From positions 1-37,551 of the forward strand of contig CAJXKW010000011.1 in assembly GCA_913055855.1 (NCBI GenBank): a stretch of DNA of 37,551 bases. Direction: 5' to 3'. Below are positions 17,501 to 24,816 of this stretch, in pieces. The notes beneath the pieces were generated by a model. It saw only the letters and a list, made by a program, of their open reading frames with translations. It ran no database searches and had not been told where the DNA came from. Numbering within the stretch: the first letter of the stretch is position 1; each line of letters begins with the position of its first letter. Made by a program: the position numbers and the translations under genes. Source of the stretch: an uncultured Limimonas sp. (lineage in GTDB: Bacteria > Pseudomonadota > Alphaproteobacteria > Kiloniellales > Rhodovibrionaceae).

Positions 17501-18051
17501 GAGAGATCCGCATTGCGGTAGTTCGTCAGGTTGAGCTTGGCCGGCTTGCCGAAGGTGACCTCCGCCATGCCCGCGCCGCGATTGTGGTCGAGATCGTAGG
17601 AAACCCGCTCGGGCCAGTCGAAAACAACGCGATCATAGCGGTCGTGCGCACCGCCGCGGACCCGCACGTCGAGCAGCCGGCTTCCGTCCGCATCCGGATC
17701 CTTAAGGTCGATGACGACCTTGTTGCCGTAGGTTGTGTGCTCGATCCCGTACTGATCCTTGAGCGGGAAGGTGATCCGGTAGCCGTGCGGGCCGGGCGCG
17801 GCCTGACCGATGTATGCGTTCAACGCCGGGAACAGCGGCCCGGTCTGGAAGCTCGCGCGCTTGTCGAACTCCACACGCAGTTGGTTGCCTTCCGTGGCCA
17901 CGCGATATTGCACCTTCTCCGGCCAATCAAAGACGATACGGCCGAAGTCGTCGTGCTGACCGCCGCGCACGCGTACCGCCTGCTGGGCTGCGGCGGCGCC
18001 GGCGCCCCCGACGGTAACCAGGACTGCAAGGCTCGCGGCTAGCCGTTTCAT
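14563..18051 (-). CDS. Giant periplasmic AMIN-like/TPR protein of the stator operon
   Basis: A 1162-aa protein. Residues 1-22 form a signal peptide ending in AAAAQQ. Two tandem AMIN-like beta modules follow: RVRGGQHDDFGRIVFDWPEK at about 27-46 and the matching VRVRGGAHDRYDRVVFDWPE at about 129-148. Next is an acidic low-complexity linker (about 230-375), a beta-rich middle region, and from about 640 to the end an array of TPR-like helical repeats (for example LEQAAAHLPQTPQAERAAER). AMIN modules usually bind peptidoglycan or outer-membrane partners, so a periplasmic scaffold is likely. The start overlaps the motB stop by 4 bp. Gene position after motB recalls rhizobial MotC, but homology is not claimed. 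The function is unproven. Confidence 0.8.
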   Translation of the reverse strand: MKRLAASLAVLVTVGGAGAAAAQQAVRVRGGQHDDFGRIVFDWPEKVQYRVATEGNQLRVEFDKRASFQTGPLFPALNAYIGQAAPGPHGYRITFPLKDQYGIEHTTYGNKVVIDLKDPDADGSRLLDVRVRGGAHDRYDRVVFDWPERVSYDLDHNRGAGMAEVTFGKPAKLNLTNYRNADLSRVLALTPFPGETQVRAELDVKAGARIRDFRLDNRIVVDVFEPGKAPGGIAGKDDGQADGGRQQAKKRDPQADAEAADSGDGASGEAGDPDERSASGPGTAGETATEGETESEGAGPGKPTNLRIRNGDQVERGDDGARGAGAPSIAAGEGPDGAEKADETAKQKAQQAAAVQPPSAQTSGPALKGVTRMTYTPERIARGLAPKAGEIPRHIAPTQVALPWATGPAAVFRRAGDLFLVAQGAPPTSFAQRLVNAADGVTKVQQSMKGDVAVIRMTSAPEMGARLLRKDEAWTLAIQPRAALPARPLSIRAENGTVRVEAPKAGRSVSLEDPGSGSTMDVVTLGTRGRGLQLEKRFQEFSLLPTTQGVVVLPLAEHVVTEVTDTEVVIRGKDQKLAVSSTDLNRNAAGPTDALKGNRLLHLKEWRRPEKSFAQARQELQKKVNDASGEDKPLARLELARFYFAHGLAAEALGALDLYIQNTERRASDPQIKLMKGVAHLLAGDWRKAGKALAHPALDGVQEALPWRAAHAMAAGDDRAALAAFERSRGLLDPYPPSVRKQMRIWAAETYLREGNVPKAEQQLQKLRAMDLTTGEAAEVDYLTARKRLLEERVEDAEALWREVAKDAHAPSRARARFVMIERDLAADRISREEAIKRLERLRFSWRGDEFEAVLLNRLAELYMAGDQYRSALETLEQAAAHLPQTPQAERAAERMRKIFEKLFLKGEADSLSPVKALALYEDFRELTPTGEKGNALIAKLADRLVDVDLLTRAADLLDGQVRHRLSGEQKAATGARLASIHLLNRAPEKAVEALNISRADNLPAELRRKRRYLRARALLKAGRPNAALAPVAGDTSAEATRIRAKIHAEQGNWGKAADNLAELLPDAPGAEDKLAGAAADKVMRHAVALTMAGNSTGLAKLRRRYGDAMAETARADTFQMLTSDDTSDPAQASEQLAQVQRARTFVDGFLNDLRQQASLGE

Positions 18052-18833
18052 TGTTCCTCCTGCGCCGTGGCGCCGATCACCACATCGACGCGCCGCGCCA
18101 GCGCCTGGCGCTGTCCTTCGGACAGGTTCTGGGGCAACTCGCCGTACTGGGAATCACCATAGCCACGCGCCACGACGGGCGCTTCGTAGCCCGCCTTGCC
18201 CAATGCGGCCGCGACCGACTGCGCGCGCAGCAGGGAAAGCTCCCAGTTGGACGGGTAGCGCGACTGCGGCTGGCGCGGATCCGCGTGCCCCGCAACCTCG
18301 ATCCGGTTCTCGAAATTGCGGAGCATGCCGCCCAGCGCGAACACGGCCCTGGCAGCGCGGTCGGTAAGCTCGAATTCGCCGCTGTCGAACAGCATGTCCG
18401 CGGGCAGCGAGACGAAGACGCGCCCGGATTCCCGCCGGACCACGCTGCGCTGGAGCTGTTCGTGTTCGGCGAGTTGGGCCCGCAGGACCTCGGTGACGTA
18501 ATCCAGATCGTCCCCCGGCGTCCGATCCGCGGCTGGCATGTCCAGCTTGAACGTCGGCGAGGCCTGCGGCTGGTCGAGCAAGGTGCTGAGCCGCTGCTGC
18601 AGGCTGTCCGTGACGCTCTGCCACTGGTCCGTCTTCACGTTGGACATGGCAAAGAGCATGACGAAAAACGTCAGCATCAGCGCGATCAGGTCCGTAAACG
18701 TGACCAGCCACGCGTTGGGGTCGTTCTTGCGCCGATGCGGACGCAGCATGGCCGTGCCCATGCCCGCGCTGTCCGCCTCGTTCGTCTCGGTATCGCCGCC
18801 GGTCTCGCCCTCGGGCTTGACGTCCTCGTTCAT
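18048..18833 (-). CDS. motB: Flagellar stator protein MotB
   Basis: A 261-aa inner-membrane stator subunit. The single transmembrane segment WLVTFTDLIALMLTFFVMLF (about 42-61) carries the proton-binding D48, eight residues before the FF pair as in E. coli MotB (D32, F40). The C-terminal OmpA-like domain binds peptidoglycan: VFVSLPADMLFDSGEFEL, VAGHADPR and NWELSLLRAQSVAAAL. The start is taken at 18833, giving MNEDVKPEG; an in-frame upstream ATG would add 37 residues overlapping the previous gene. It overlaps the preceding MotB-like gene and the following AMIN/TPR gene by 4 bp each. No motA lies in the window. Confidence 0.9.
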   Translation of the reverse strand: MNEDVKPEGETGGDTETNEADSAGMGTAMLRPHRRKNDPNAWLVTFTDLIALMLTFFVMLFAMSNVKTDQWQSVTDSLQQRLSTLLDQPQASPTFKLDMPAADRTPGDDLDYVTEVLRAQLAEHEQLQRSVVRRESGRVFVSLPADMLFDSGEFELTDRAARAVFALGGMLRNFENRIEVAGHADPRQPQSRYPSNWELSLLRAQSVAAALGKAGYEAPVVARGYGDSQYGELPQNLSEGQRQALARRVDVVIGATAQEEQ

Positions 18834-19534
18834 TGCCCGGCGCCTCCGTCCTCGGACACCGCGCCGCGGCTCTGCTTGCTGCTGTACAGGTGGATCGCCA
18901 GGGAAATCTTGCCCATGTCCGGGCTCTCCGCGGACACCGGCCACAGGCCCGCGGACACCTTGTCCGCTGCAATGCCCTGCGCGCTCAGGCGGCGCACCAA
19001 CGCGCCGCCGCGCAACACGGCCAGCGAATTTTGCCCGATCGCCGCGATCTCGGGATAAGCGTGAAGAAACTGGAACTCGTAGAACGTTTTCGACCCTGGC
19101 CCCTTGGTGAGCGCCTCGGCCAGACGCCGGAGGAACGCCGTCCGTCCCGGCGCGAGCGCCGTGGAGCCGCGCTGGAAAAGGCCCTGCGCATCCATCTCCA
19201 GGCGGAGCACCTTGCCGTCGGCGGACTCGTTCACTTCGACGGCCGGTATGGTCTGCTTGAACAGGGACTTGAGCTGGGTCTTCAGCGCCTTCGCCCCTTG
19301 CAGCGGCCCCGTCCCCGCCTGCGGATCGGGGCCGGCAACGACGGCCGGCACCTCGCCCACAAAGGTGACGGCTACACTTTCAAGGACCTTGTGCGTTCGC
19401 TCCTTCTCGAACTCGGCCATCGTGGTGAGCAGGATAAAGAATGCCAGAAGGATCAGCTTCAGGCTCAACATCAGGATGACGTTGCCCGAAGAGCTTTCCT
19501 TCCGATCCTGCCCGAAGGGGTCCTCGAAATCCAT
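18830..19534 (-). CDS. MotB-like protein lacking the proton-binding aspartate
   Basis: A 234-aa protein with one N-terminal transmembrane helix, VILMLSLKLILLAFFILLTT (about 19-38), followed by a periplasmic domain. Aligning its FF pair without gaps to that of MotB places Ser24 at the position of the essential Asp, with a Lys two residues on; no acidic residue lies in the membrane span. The C-terminal domain is OmpA-like but degenerate: NSLAVLRGGALVRRLSAQG corresponds to the NWELSLLRAQSV region, and the usual GHAD is LHAYPE. It is intact, ends in a 4-bp overlap with motB and lies 22 bp after cheZ. It may be a non-conducting partner of MotB; the function is not established. Confidence 0.7.
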   Translation of the reverse strand: MDFEDPFGQDRKESSSGNVILMLSLKLILLAFFILLTTMAEFEKERTHKVLESVAVTFVGEVPAVVAGPDPQAGTGPLQGAKALKTQLKSLFKQTIPAVEVNESADGKVLRLEMDAQGLFQRGSTALAPGRTAFLRRLAEALTKGPGSKTFYEFQFLHAYPEIAAIGQNSLAVLRGGALVRRLSAQGIAADKVSAGLWPVSAESPDMGKISLAIHLYSSKQSRGAVSEDGGAGQ

Positions 19535-19556
19535 GCGCCGGAAATCGGCCGGTATT

Positions 19557-20252
19557 TCAGTCGAAGCCGGCCAGCAGGGCGTCGATGTCGTCCTGGCTGA
19601 CGCCCTCGCCCGAAGCCGCAGGCCCGTTCATCAGCGCCTTGTCCTTGTCCTCCTGGCTCGCCCCGCCTGCACTGTCGTCGCCGCGCTTGCGCCGTTCGCG
19701 CGCGACTTCCTCGCCGAAGGCCGCGAGCAGCGCCTCCACCTTGGTTTCGATCTGCTGCAGGGTCTTGACCACCTTGGTGATGCGCTGGCCGGTGATGTCC
19801 TGAAAACTGCAGGCTTCGTAGATGTTGGTCACCGCGTTGGTGATCTTCTCCGCCTTGTCGCTGTCCAGCTCCTCGGCAACCTCCTCCACGGACTCCACCG
19901 ATTCCAGGATCTGGTTCGTGGCATTCTCCGTGGCGCCGACGATCTGCTCCAGTTCGTCCGTGGCCGCCGGAAGGTGCTCGTCACGGATCTCGTCGGGACG
20001 GATCTCCGCGATCTCCGCCTTGGCCCCGTCGATGTAGCGCGCCAGCGCCTCGATCTCGGCGTAGAGCTTCAGGTTGACCGCGGAAAGGTCGCCTTCCACC
20101 GTCGCCATGACGCTCTCCACGGCAGTGGCGATATCGGAGGGATCGGTGCGCGGTCCCTCGTCCGCCATGGCCTTGAGACGGCGCTCCAGTTCCGCACGGA
20201 GCGGGTCGTTCTCACCCCGCGCGGAAACATCGCTCCCCTTGGTTGCGGTCAT
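19557..20252 (-). CDS. cheZ: CheY-P phosphatase CheZ
   Basis: A 231-aa mainly helical protein that dephosphorylates CheY-P. The signature CSFQDITGQRITKVV contains D152 and Q156, matching E. coli D143 and Q147, the catalytic pair. Long amphipathic helices flank it. The extreme C-terminus, SQDDIDALLAGFD (219-231) after a flexible linker, fits the CheY-docking tail of CheZ and closely resembles the CheY-binding peptide of FliM. It lies 21 bp downstream of cheY in the switch operon, so the kinase signal and its termination are made together with the motor. A second CheZ paralogue lies at 27530-28192. Confidence 0.88.
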   Translation of the reverse strand: MTATKGSDVSARGENDPLRAELERRLKAMADEGPRTDPSDIATAVESVMATVEGDLSAVNLKLYAEIEALARYIDGAKAEIAEIRPDEIRDEHLPAATDELEQIVGATENATNQILESVESVEEVAEELDSDKAEKITNAVTNIYEACSFQDITGQRITKVVKTLQQIETKVEALLAAFGEEVARERRKRGDDSAGGASQEDKDKALMNGPAASGEGVSQDDIDALLAGFD

Positions 20253-20273
20253 CGCCTACCCCTCCCGACATGA

Positions 20274-20663
20274 TCAATCGAAGTTGCCGAGCACCGCCGT
20301 CAGCTTCTGTTTCAGCGTTTCCGCATTGAACGGCTTGATGATGTAGTTCGTCACGCCGGCCTCTTTCGCCGCAACAACGTTCTCGCTCTTGCTTTCCGCC
20401 GTGACCATGATGAACGGCACGTCGCTCAGCCGGGAATCGGCGCGCACCTCTTTGAGGAGCTGCAGCCCGCTCATCGGCTCCATGTTCCAGTCGGAAATCA
20501 CCAAGCCGTACTTCTTGTCGCGCAGCTTCTGCAGCGCGGTGCTCCCGTCCGTGGCTTCGTCCACGTTGTTGAAGCCGAGCTGTTTGAGCAGGTTCCGAAC
20601 GATCCGAAGCATCGTCTTGTAGTCGTCGACCACAAGGATGTTCATGTTCTTATCGACGCTCAT
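20274..20663 (-). CDS. cheY: Chemotaxis response regulator CheY
   Basis: A 129-aa single receiver domain without an output domain. The phosphoacceptor is D58 in SDWNM, with acidic D13 and D14, T88 in VTAES, Y107 and K110 in NYIIKPF. All are offset by one from E. coli CheY numbering. Phosphorylated CheY binds FliM, encoded four genes upstream. Its position in the switch operon suggests this copy acts on the flagellar motor. A 110-bp gap to motE upstream may hold a separate promoter, but no clear one is seen. Confidence 0.95.
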   Translation of the reverse strand: MSVDKNMNILVVDDYKTMLRIVRNLLKQLGFNNVDEATDGSTALQKLRDKKYGLVISDWNMEPMSGLQLLKEVRADSRLSDVPFIMVTAESKSENVVAAKEAGVTNYIIKPFNAETLKQKLTAVLGNFD

Positions 20664-20773
20664 GTTTTCCTGAACCTCTTTCCAGCGGAGCCTGATCCCA
20701 GCGGATGCCGGCAGAAGCCTAGACGCGCACGCTTAAGACGGCGTAAACACCCGCGCCCATCCCGGCCACGTGC

Positions 20774-21502
20774 TCAGTTCTTGACTTCGGGTACCGGCAA
20801 GTCTTTCCGCTTGGCAAGCTCCAGCGTCAGTTGTTGCGCCTTTTCCGACTTCATCTCGGCAAGTATCGGCGCGGTCGCGCGCTCATTCATGCGGTCCACA
20901 ACCTTGAGAAGCACATTCATCTCAAGATCTTCAAAAATCCGCGCGGCCGCGTCCGCATCCATGTTCGAATAGATATTGACCAGGCGCTTGACCTGCTTGT
21001 CCTGCTGATTGTCATAGTCGATCAGAAGCCCCTGGATCTTTTTCTTCAGCTTCTCCAGTCGGGCGATATCCTTCTGAAGGCGTTTCTTCGCCGCTTCGAG
21101 AAGCTGCTCGCGCTCGTCTAGGGCCGCCGCGCGCTTGTCCAGCTCCTTGCGCCGCTTGGAAAGCTGCTGCAGCACTTCGATTTCGGCGTCGGACATCGAC
21201 AGCGGGTCGGTCACCCCGCCCTGGTCCCCGGCCTTGTCCGATTTGGCCGCCGTCTGCTGCCCCTTGCCCGCGTTCGGACCGCCGGTACCGCCGGCTTTCC
21301 CGCCGTTGGCGGCGTTCTGCCCGGCACCTTGGGCCTGCGCAAGCTGGACGTCCTTGAACGGATCCTCGACCGGCTTGCTGGGCCCCGACTCCTCGTCCTG
21401 GGCAACGGCAATGCTGCCGAAGCCCTGCCAGATATCGCCCAGGCGCAGGCCCAGCATGGCGGTCGCCATGAGAATGAGAACCGGCAGGATTCGAAGGCGC
21501 AT
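20774..21502 (-). CDS. motE: MotE-family flagellar protein
   Basis: A 242-aa protein with an N-terminal signal or anchor (LRILPVLILMATAMLGL), a Gly/Ala/Gln-rich linker to about residue 95, a long coiled coil rich in Lys/Glu/Leu (about 105-165) and a C-terminal MgtE-N-like domain (VKRLVNIYSNMDADAAARIF, then LEMNVLLKVVDRMNERATAP). This is the layout of COG3334/MotE proteins, one of which is the MotC chaperone in Sinorhizobium. Placement in the fliL-fliM-motB operon and a periplasmic tail fit a stator-assembly role. Start supported by GGGAGGT about 6 nt upstream. It follows the DUF6468 gene by 15 bp. Confidence 0.78.
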   Translation of the reverse strand: MRLRILPVLILMATAMLGLRLGDIWQGFGSIAVAQDEESGPSKPVEDPFKDVQLAQAQGAGQNAANGGKAGGTGGPNAGKGQQTAAKSDKAGDQGGVTDPLSMSDAEIEVLQQLSKRRKELDKRAAALDEREQLLEAAKKRLQKDIARLEKLKKKIQGLLIDYDNQQDKQVKRLVNIYSNMDADAAARIFEDLEMNVLLKVVDRMNERATAPILAEMKSEKAQQLTLELAKRKDLPVPEVKN

Positions 21503-21517
21503 GATCGGACCTCCCGG

Positions 21518-22039
21518 CTATCGGACCTGGCGGAGCGCCTGGAGGAGCTGCGGATCCGCGTCGGGCGCGGCCTCGTCGTCGTCCCAGCGCCGCTCCGACG
21601 CCGCCGGCTTCGCGCTCTCACGCCCCTCGGCACCGGCCTTGCCGCGCCCCGCGGCACCGCTGTCCGCGGCCTTCTTCGGCTCGCCGCCGCTCTTCGCCGC
21701 CGCGCCGCCGCCGCGCCGGCTCTTGTCGATGTCGCTGGCCAGCCGGTCGGCGAGGCCGTTGCCCTTGTCCACCAGGAAGCGCAGGTCGTTCACCAGATTG
21801 CGCGCTTCGCTCACGCGGCGTTCGAGCTGCTCGCCGGTGTCGTTGGCCGCGCTCTTGAGGTCGGCCAGCGCCCGCTCGGCGTGCTGGGTGCTCTCCACGA
21901 GCCGATTGGCAAGCGTCTCCATCTCCTGCTTGGAGCTGCGCAGCGTCGCCAATTTCCGGTTGAGCACCGAGGCGTAGACGATGGTCGCCACCAAGAGCCC
22001 GGCAACCACGATATCGATGATCAGCGAGAGATAGCTCAT
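21518..22039 (-). CDS. DUF6468-type single-pass coiled-coil protein
   Basis: A 173-aa protein of unknown function. One transmembrane helix is at the N-terminus (LSLIIDIVVAGLLVATIVYA), followed by a coiled coil to about residue 110 (LNRKLATLRSSKQEMETL, LVNDLRFLVDKGNGLADRL), then a low-complexity Gly/Ala/Lys tail. It looks like the DUF6468 proteins that sit next to fliM in Rhodospirillales-type flagellar operons; that assignment is from memory. The start overlaps the fliM stop by 4 bp (ATGA), so it is translationally coupled to the switch protein. Confidence 0.7.
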   Translation of the reverse strand: MSYLSLIIDIVVAGLLVATIVYASVLNRKLATLRSSKQEMETLANRLVESTQHAERALADLKSAANDTGEQLERRVSEARNLVNDLRFLVDKGNGLADRLASDIDKSRRGGGAAAKSGGEPKKAADSGAAGRGKAGAEGRESAKPAASERRWDDDEAAPDADPQLLQALRQVR

Positions 22040-23115
22040 GCGACGTCACCCTGTCGCGCCGCCTTGTTCTGAATGCGCACCGCGATGTGGCCGTTCTTGC
22101 GCCCCATGGGGCCGTGGAACATTTTCACGTCGCCGCAGCGCAGGCTCACCAGGGAATCCTGGGAGACGTTGAGCTGCAGCAGATCGCCCACTTTCAGGTT
22201 CAGGACATCGCCCAGCGTCATTTCCACCTCGTCCAGCACGGCGCGCAGGCTGATCTCGGTCTGCCAGAGTTCACCCGCGAGGTGGCTTTCCCAGATCGAG
22301 TCGCGGCCGAATTTCTCGCCCATGAACATCTGGAGCAGCATCTCGCGGACGGGCTCCAGGGTGGCGTAGGGGATCAGCAGCTCCATGCGCCCGCCGCGGT
22401 CTTCCATGTCCACGCGCAGGCGCGCCACCACGGCCGCGTTCGCATGCCGGGCGATCGTGGCGAAACGCGGGTTGGTCTCCAGGCGCTCGAAGCTGAAGGT
22501 GACCGGCGAGACCGGGTCGAACGCCGCCGAGAGATCGCCCATCACGACGTGAACCATGCGCTCGATCAGATTGCGCTCGATCGTGGTGTAGGGTCGCCCC
22601 TCGATGCGCATGGGCGCCGTCCCGCGCCGGCCGCCCAGCAGTACGTCGACGATAGAATAAATCAACGTCGAATCCACCGTCATCAGGCCGTAGTTGTCCC
22701 ATTCCTCGGCCTTGAAGACGGCAAGCATCGCTGGCAACGGAATCGAGTTAAGATAGTCGCCGAAGCGGATGGAATTGATATTGTCGAGGCTCACCTCCAC
22801 GTTGTCGGAGGTGAAGTTGCGCAGAGAGGTCGACATCATCCGCACGAGGCGGTCGAAGACGACCTCGAGCATGGGAAGGCGCTCGTAGGAGACGAGCGCG
22901 GAGTTGACGATGGCCTGAATGGCCGACTGCTCACCCTGCCCACTGGCGTCCGAATCGACGCCGAGCAGGCTGTCGATTTCGTCCTGGTCGAGCACGCGCG
23001 TGGAGCTGCCGCCCTCTTCACCGGCGGCCATCTGCTCCCACTCGGCCATCAAGGCATCCTCGTCGATGCCCTCGTCCTCTTCCGCGTCCTGATTGGGCTC
23101 GTTTTCGTCCGCCAT
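22036..23115 (-). CDS. fliM: Flagellar motor switch protein FliM
   Basis: A 359-aa C-ring protein that binds CheY-P and sets rotation direction. An acidic N-terminal extension of about 40 residues precedes the CheY-docking peptide DQDEIDSLLG (43-52), which in most FliM proteins is at the very N-terminus. The middle CheC-like domain contains MLEVVFDRLVRMMSTSLRNF and GLMTVDSTLIYSIVDVLLGG. The C-terminal SpoA domain (VEMTLGDVLNLKVGDLLQLN) binds FliN. It is the second gene of the leftward unit, 46 bp after fliL, and overlaps the next gene. Confidence 0.95.
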   Translation of the reverse strand: MADENEPNQDAEEDEGIDEDALMAEWEQMAAGEEGGSSTRVLDQDEIDSLLGVDSDASGQGEQSAIQAIVNSALVSYERLPMLEVVFDRLVRMMSTSLRNFTSDNVEVSLDNINSIRFGDYLNSIPLPAMLAVFKAEEWDNYGLMTVDSTLIYSIVDVLLGGRRGTAPMRIEGRPYTTIERNLIERMVHVVMGDLSAAFDPVSPVTFSFERLETNPRFATIARHANAAVVARLRVDMEDRGGRMELLIPYATLEPVREMLLQMFMGEKFGRDSIWESHLAGELWQTEISLRAVLDEVEMTLGDVLNLKVGDLLQLNVSQDSLVSLRCGDVKMFHGPMGRKNGHIAVRIQNKAARQGDVA

Positions 23116-23161
23116 CGCTCGCGTTCCTACGCTCGGCCGTTCCCGCGCAATCCGGCGCCCG

Positions 23162-23668
23162 TCACTGGACGAGCATCTCCTTGAACAGGACGTCTTTTAC
23201 CTTGGCATTTTCAACCGTGTTGTTCACACGCAAAAGCAGCTCTTCGCGCAGACGCTGCATACCCGCCGACCCCTCGAGATCGGAGACGCGCAACTGCCGC
23301 AGATAGACCTGGAAGCTGTCCACGATACGCGGGGTCACCTGTTTGATCTGCTCGCGCGCCTTCTGGTTCTCCAGCGCGAGGCTGACCGTCAGCTTGAGGA
23401 ATCCCTTCCCGTTGCCGCCGGTGTTCAGGTTCACCAGCATCGTGGGCAGCTCGTGGTAATAGACCTGCTTGCCGCCCTTGCCCTCTGCCTGGGTCTGCTC
23501 ACCGCCGCTGCTGGACGAGCCCAAAACACCCGTGGCGAATAGCGCGCCCGCGACCGCCACGAGAAGCAACAGGGGAAGCACAATAAGCAGCACGATTTTC
23601 TTGCCCGACATCCCCTGCTTTCGCGGGGTCGCCTCAAGTTCGACGTCTTCGCTGAGATCCTCGGCCAT
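23162..23668 (-). CDS. fliL: Flagellar basal-body protein FliL
   Basis: A 168-aa inner-membrane protein that supports stator function around the MS ring. A short acidic cytoplasmic N-terminus is followed by one transmembrane helix (IVLLIVLPLLLLVAVAGALF, about 25-44), a Ser/Gly/Gln linker, and a periplasmic FliL domain with YYHELPTMLVNLNTGG and FLKLTVSLALEN. It ends VLFKEMLVQ, as is usual for FliL. It is the first gene of the leftward switch-stator unit and is divergent from flgF across a 402-bp gap. Confidence 0.92.
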   Translation of the reverse strand: MAEDLSEDVELEATPRKQGMSGKKIVLLIVLPLLLLVAVAGALFATGVLGSSSSGGEQTQAEGKGGKQVYYHELPTMLVNLNTGGNGKGFLKLTVSLALENQKAREQIKQVTPRIVDSFQVYLRQLRVSDLEGSAGMQRLREELLLRVNNTVENAKVKDVLFKEMLVQ

Positions 23669-24070
23669 GAACGCATCTACCAGTGGTGAGCCCGCGCGAA
23701 CCGGGCGAAACGGACATGCCTGTCCCGAGGTTCGCGGTCAGCACGCTAGGACTTGGCAGTTAACAACGCGTTGAACGGCAGAACCCGCCGGGTCTTCCGG
23801 CAACATGTTCCGTCCACCCCGCCCGGATTCCGGGCTGCCCGCCCCGGTTCCGCCCTGCCCGCCCGTGGGACGCCGGACGCACCCGGCCATCACCACGGCT
23901 CCCCCAAACCGCCCCAGGAACGGAACACGCGCGCCCGCGCGCGGGCGCACCGAAGCTTGGCACGCAACCTGCATACGGTCAGGCGCGCAAGCTGCCGGAA
24001 CGCGACGGCAGCGCGGAAGATGCCGGCCGGGCGGCACCCGGTACGGGAACAACGGTAGAGATGGGGCGTC
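23669..24070. other. Divergent intergenic region fliL/flgF (402 bp)
   Basis: No convincing gene is seen. The region holds a sigma-54 promoter toward flgF (23957-23973), an 18-nt perfect GC palindrome directly upstream of it (23931-23948), and a CAACGCGTTG palindrome (23764-23773) about 190 bp further up that could be an activator site. The fliL promoter must also lie here, but no clear -35/-10 or -24/-12 pair was found on the minus strand. Confidence 0.6.
23957..23973 (+). promoter_or_regulatory. Sigma-54 promoter of the flgF operon
   Basis: TTGGCACGCAACCTGCA carries GG and GC with exactly 10 nt between them, matching the TTGGCACG-N4-TTGCA consensus of RpoN promoters at -24/-12. A start near 23984 is predicted, about 87 bp before flgF. 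In Caulobacter the same rod and ring genes are driven by sigma-54 with FlbD. Confidence 0.75.
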
Positions 24071-24799
24071 ATGGAATCGGTTTCGCACATCACGCTGTCG
24101 CGCCAGACGGCACTGAAGCGTCAGATGGGTGTCATCTCCAATAACATCGCCAACATGAACACCACGGCTTACCGCCGTGAGAGTATGATGTTCGAGGAGG
24201 TGCTGCGCGAGACCCAGGACGGCGAGACCGGGAACCTCAGCTTCACGCAGGACGTTTCGACGTTCTACAAGCTCGACCACGGTCCGCTGAAAAAGACCGG
24301 CAACCCGCTCGATCTTGCCATTAACGGGGACGGTTATTTCACCGTTCAGACCGAGGACGGCGCGCGCTACACCCGCGACGGCAGCTTCATGATCGACGCC
24401 GACAACCAGCTCACCACCAAGCAGGGCCGGGCCGTGCTGGATACGGAGGGCAATCCGGTCGAGATCCCGGAAAACGCCGGCCGGATCGAGGTCGCGCGGG
24501 ACGGCACGATCAGCACGCCCGACGGCGAGATCGCGCAACTCAACCTCGCCGGCTTCGACAACACCCAGGCGCTCGACCGGCGTGCGGACAGCCTCTACGC
24601 CCCGGGCGAGCAGGAGCCCCAGGCGGTGGCGGACCCGGAGATCCACCAGGGCATGCTCGAAAGCTCCAACGTCCAGGGAATCTCCCAGATGACCAACATG
24701 ATGGACGTGGTCCGCAGCTATCAGTCGGCGAAGGAGATGATGGACAACGACCACCAGCGTCAGCTCCGCGCCATCCGGACGCTGGTGAGCACCGGCTAA
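24071..24799 (+). CDS. flgF: Flagellar proximal rod protein FlgF
   Basis: A 242-aa rod protein. The N-terminal rod motif is SNNIANMNTTAYRRES. The middle shows GNPLDLAINGDGYFTVQ and TRDGSFMIDADNQLT, shared by all FlgE/F/G proteins. The C-terminal helix is ISQMTNMMDVVRSYQSAKEM. It is shorter than FlgG and lacks the FlgG-type ending, so it is FlgF. It has no signal peptide, as expected for export by the flagellar type III system. It is the first gene behind the sigma-54 promoter. Confidence 0.92.
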   Translation: MESVSHITLSRQTALKRQMGVISNNIANMNTTAYRRESMMFEEVLRETQDGETGNLSFTQDVSTFYKLDHGPLKKTGNPLDLAINGDGYFTVQTEDGARYTRDGSFMIDADNQLTTKQGRAVLDTEGNPVEIPENAGRIEVARDGTISTPDGEIAQLNLAGFDNTQALDRRADSLYAPGEQEPQAVADPEIHQGMLESSNVQGISQMTNMMDVVRSYQSAKEMMDNDHQRQLRAIRTLVSTG

Positions 24800-24816
24800 G
24801 CCCTCTGGAGCCGCGA

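Noticed and set aside
15967..18042. A 691-codon rightward open frame opposite the AMIN/TPR gene
   Set aside because: The opposite strand has a signal peptide, tandem modules and operon overlap, whereas this frame has none of these.
18830..19534. The MotB-like gene as a decaying motB duplicate
   Set aside because: The frame is intact, spacing to cheZ is 22 bp, and it overlaps motB by 4 bp, so it appears to be under selection.
23753..23773. TTGGCAGTTAACAACGCG as a second sigma-54 promoter before flgF
   Set aside because: After GG and 10 nt the expected GC is CG, so the -12 element is missing.
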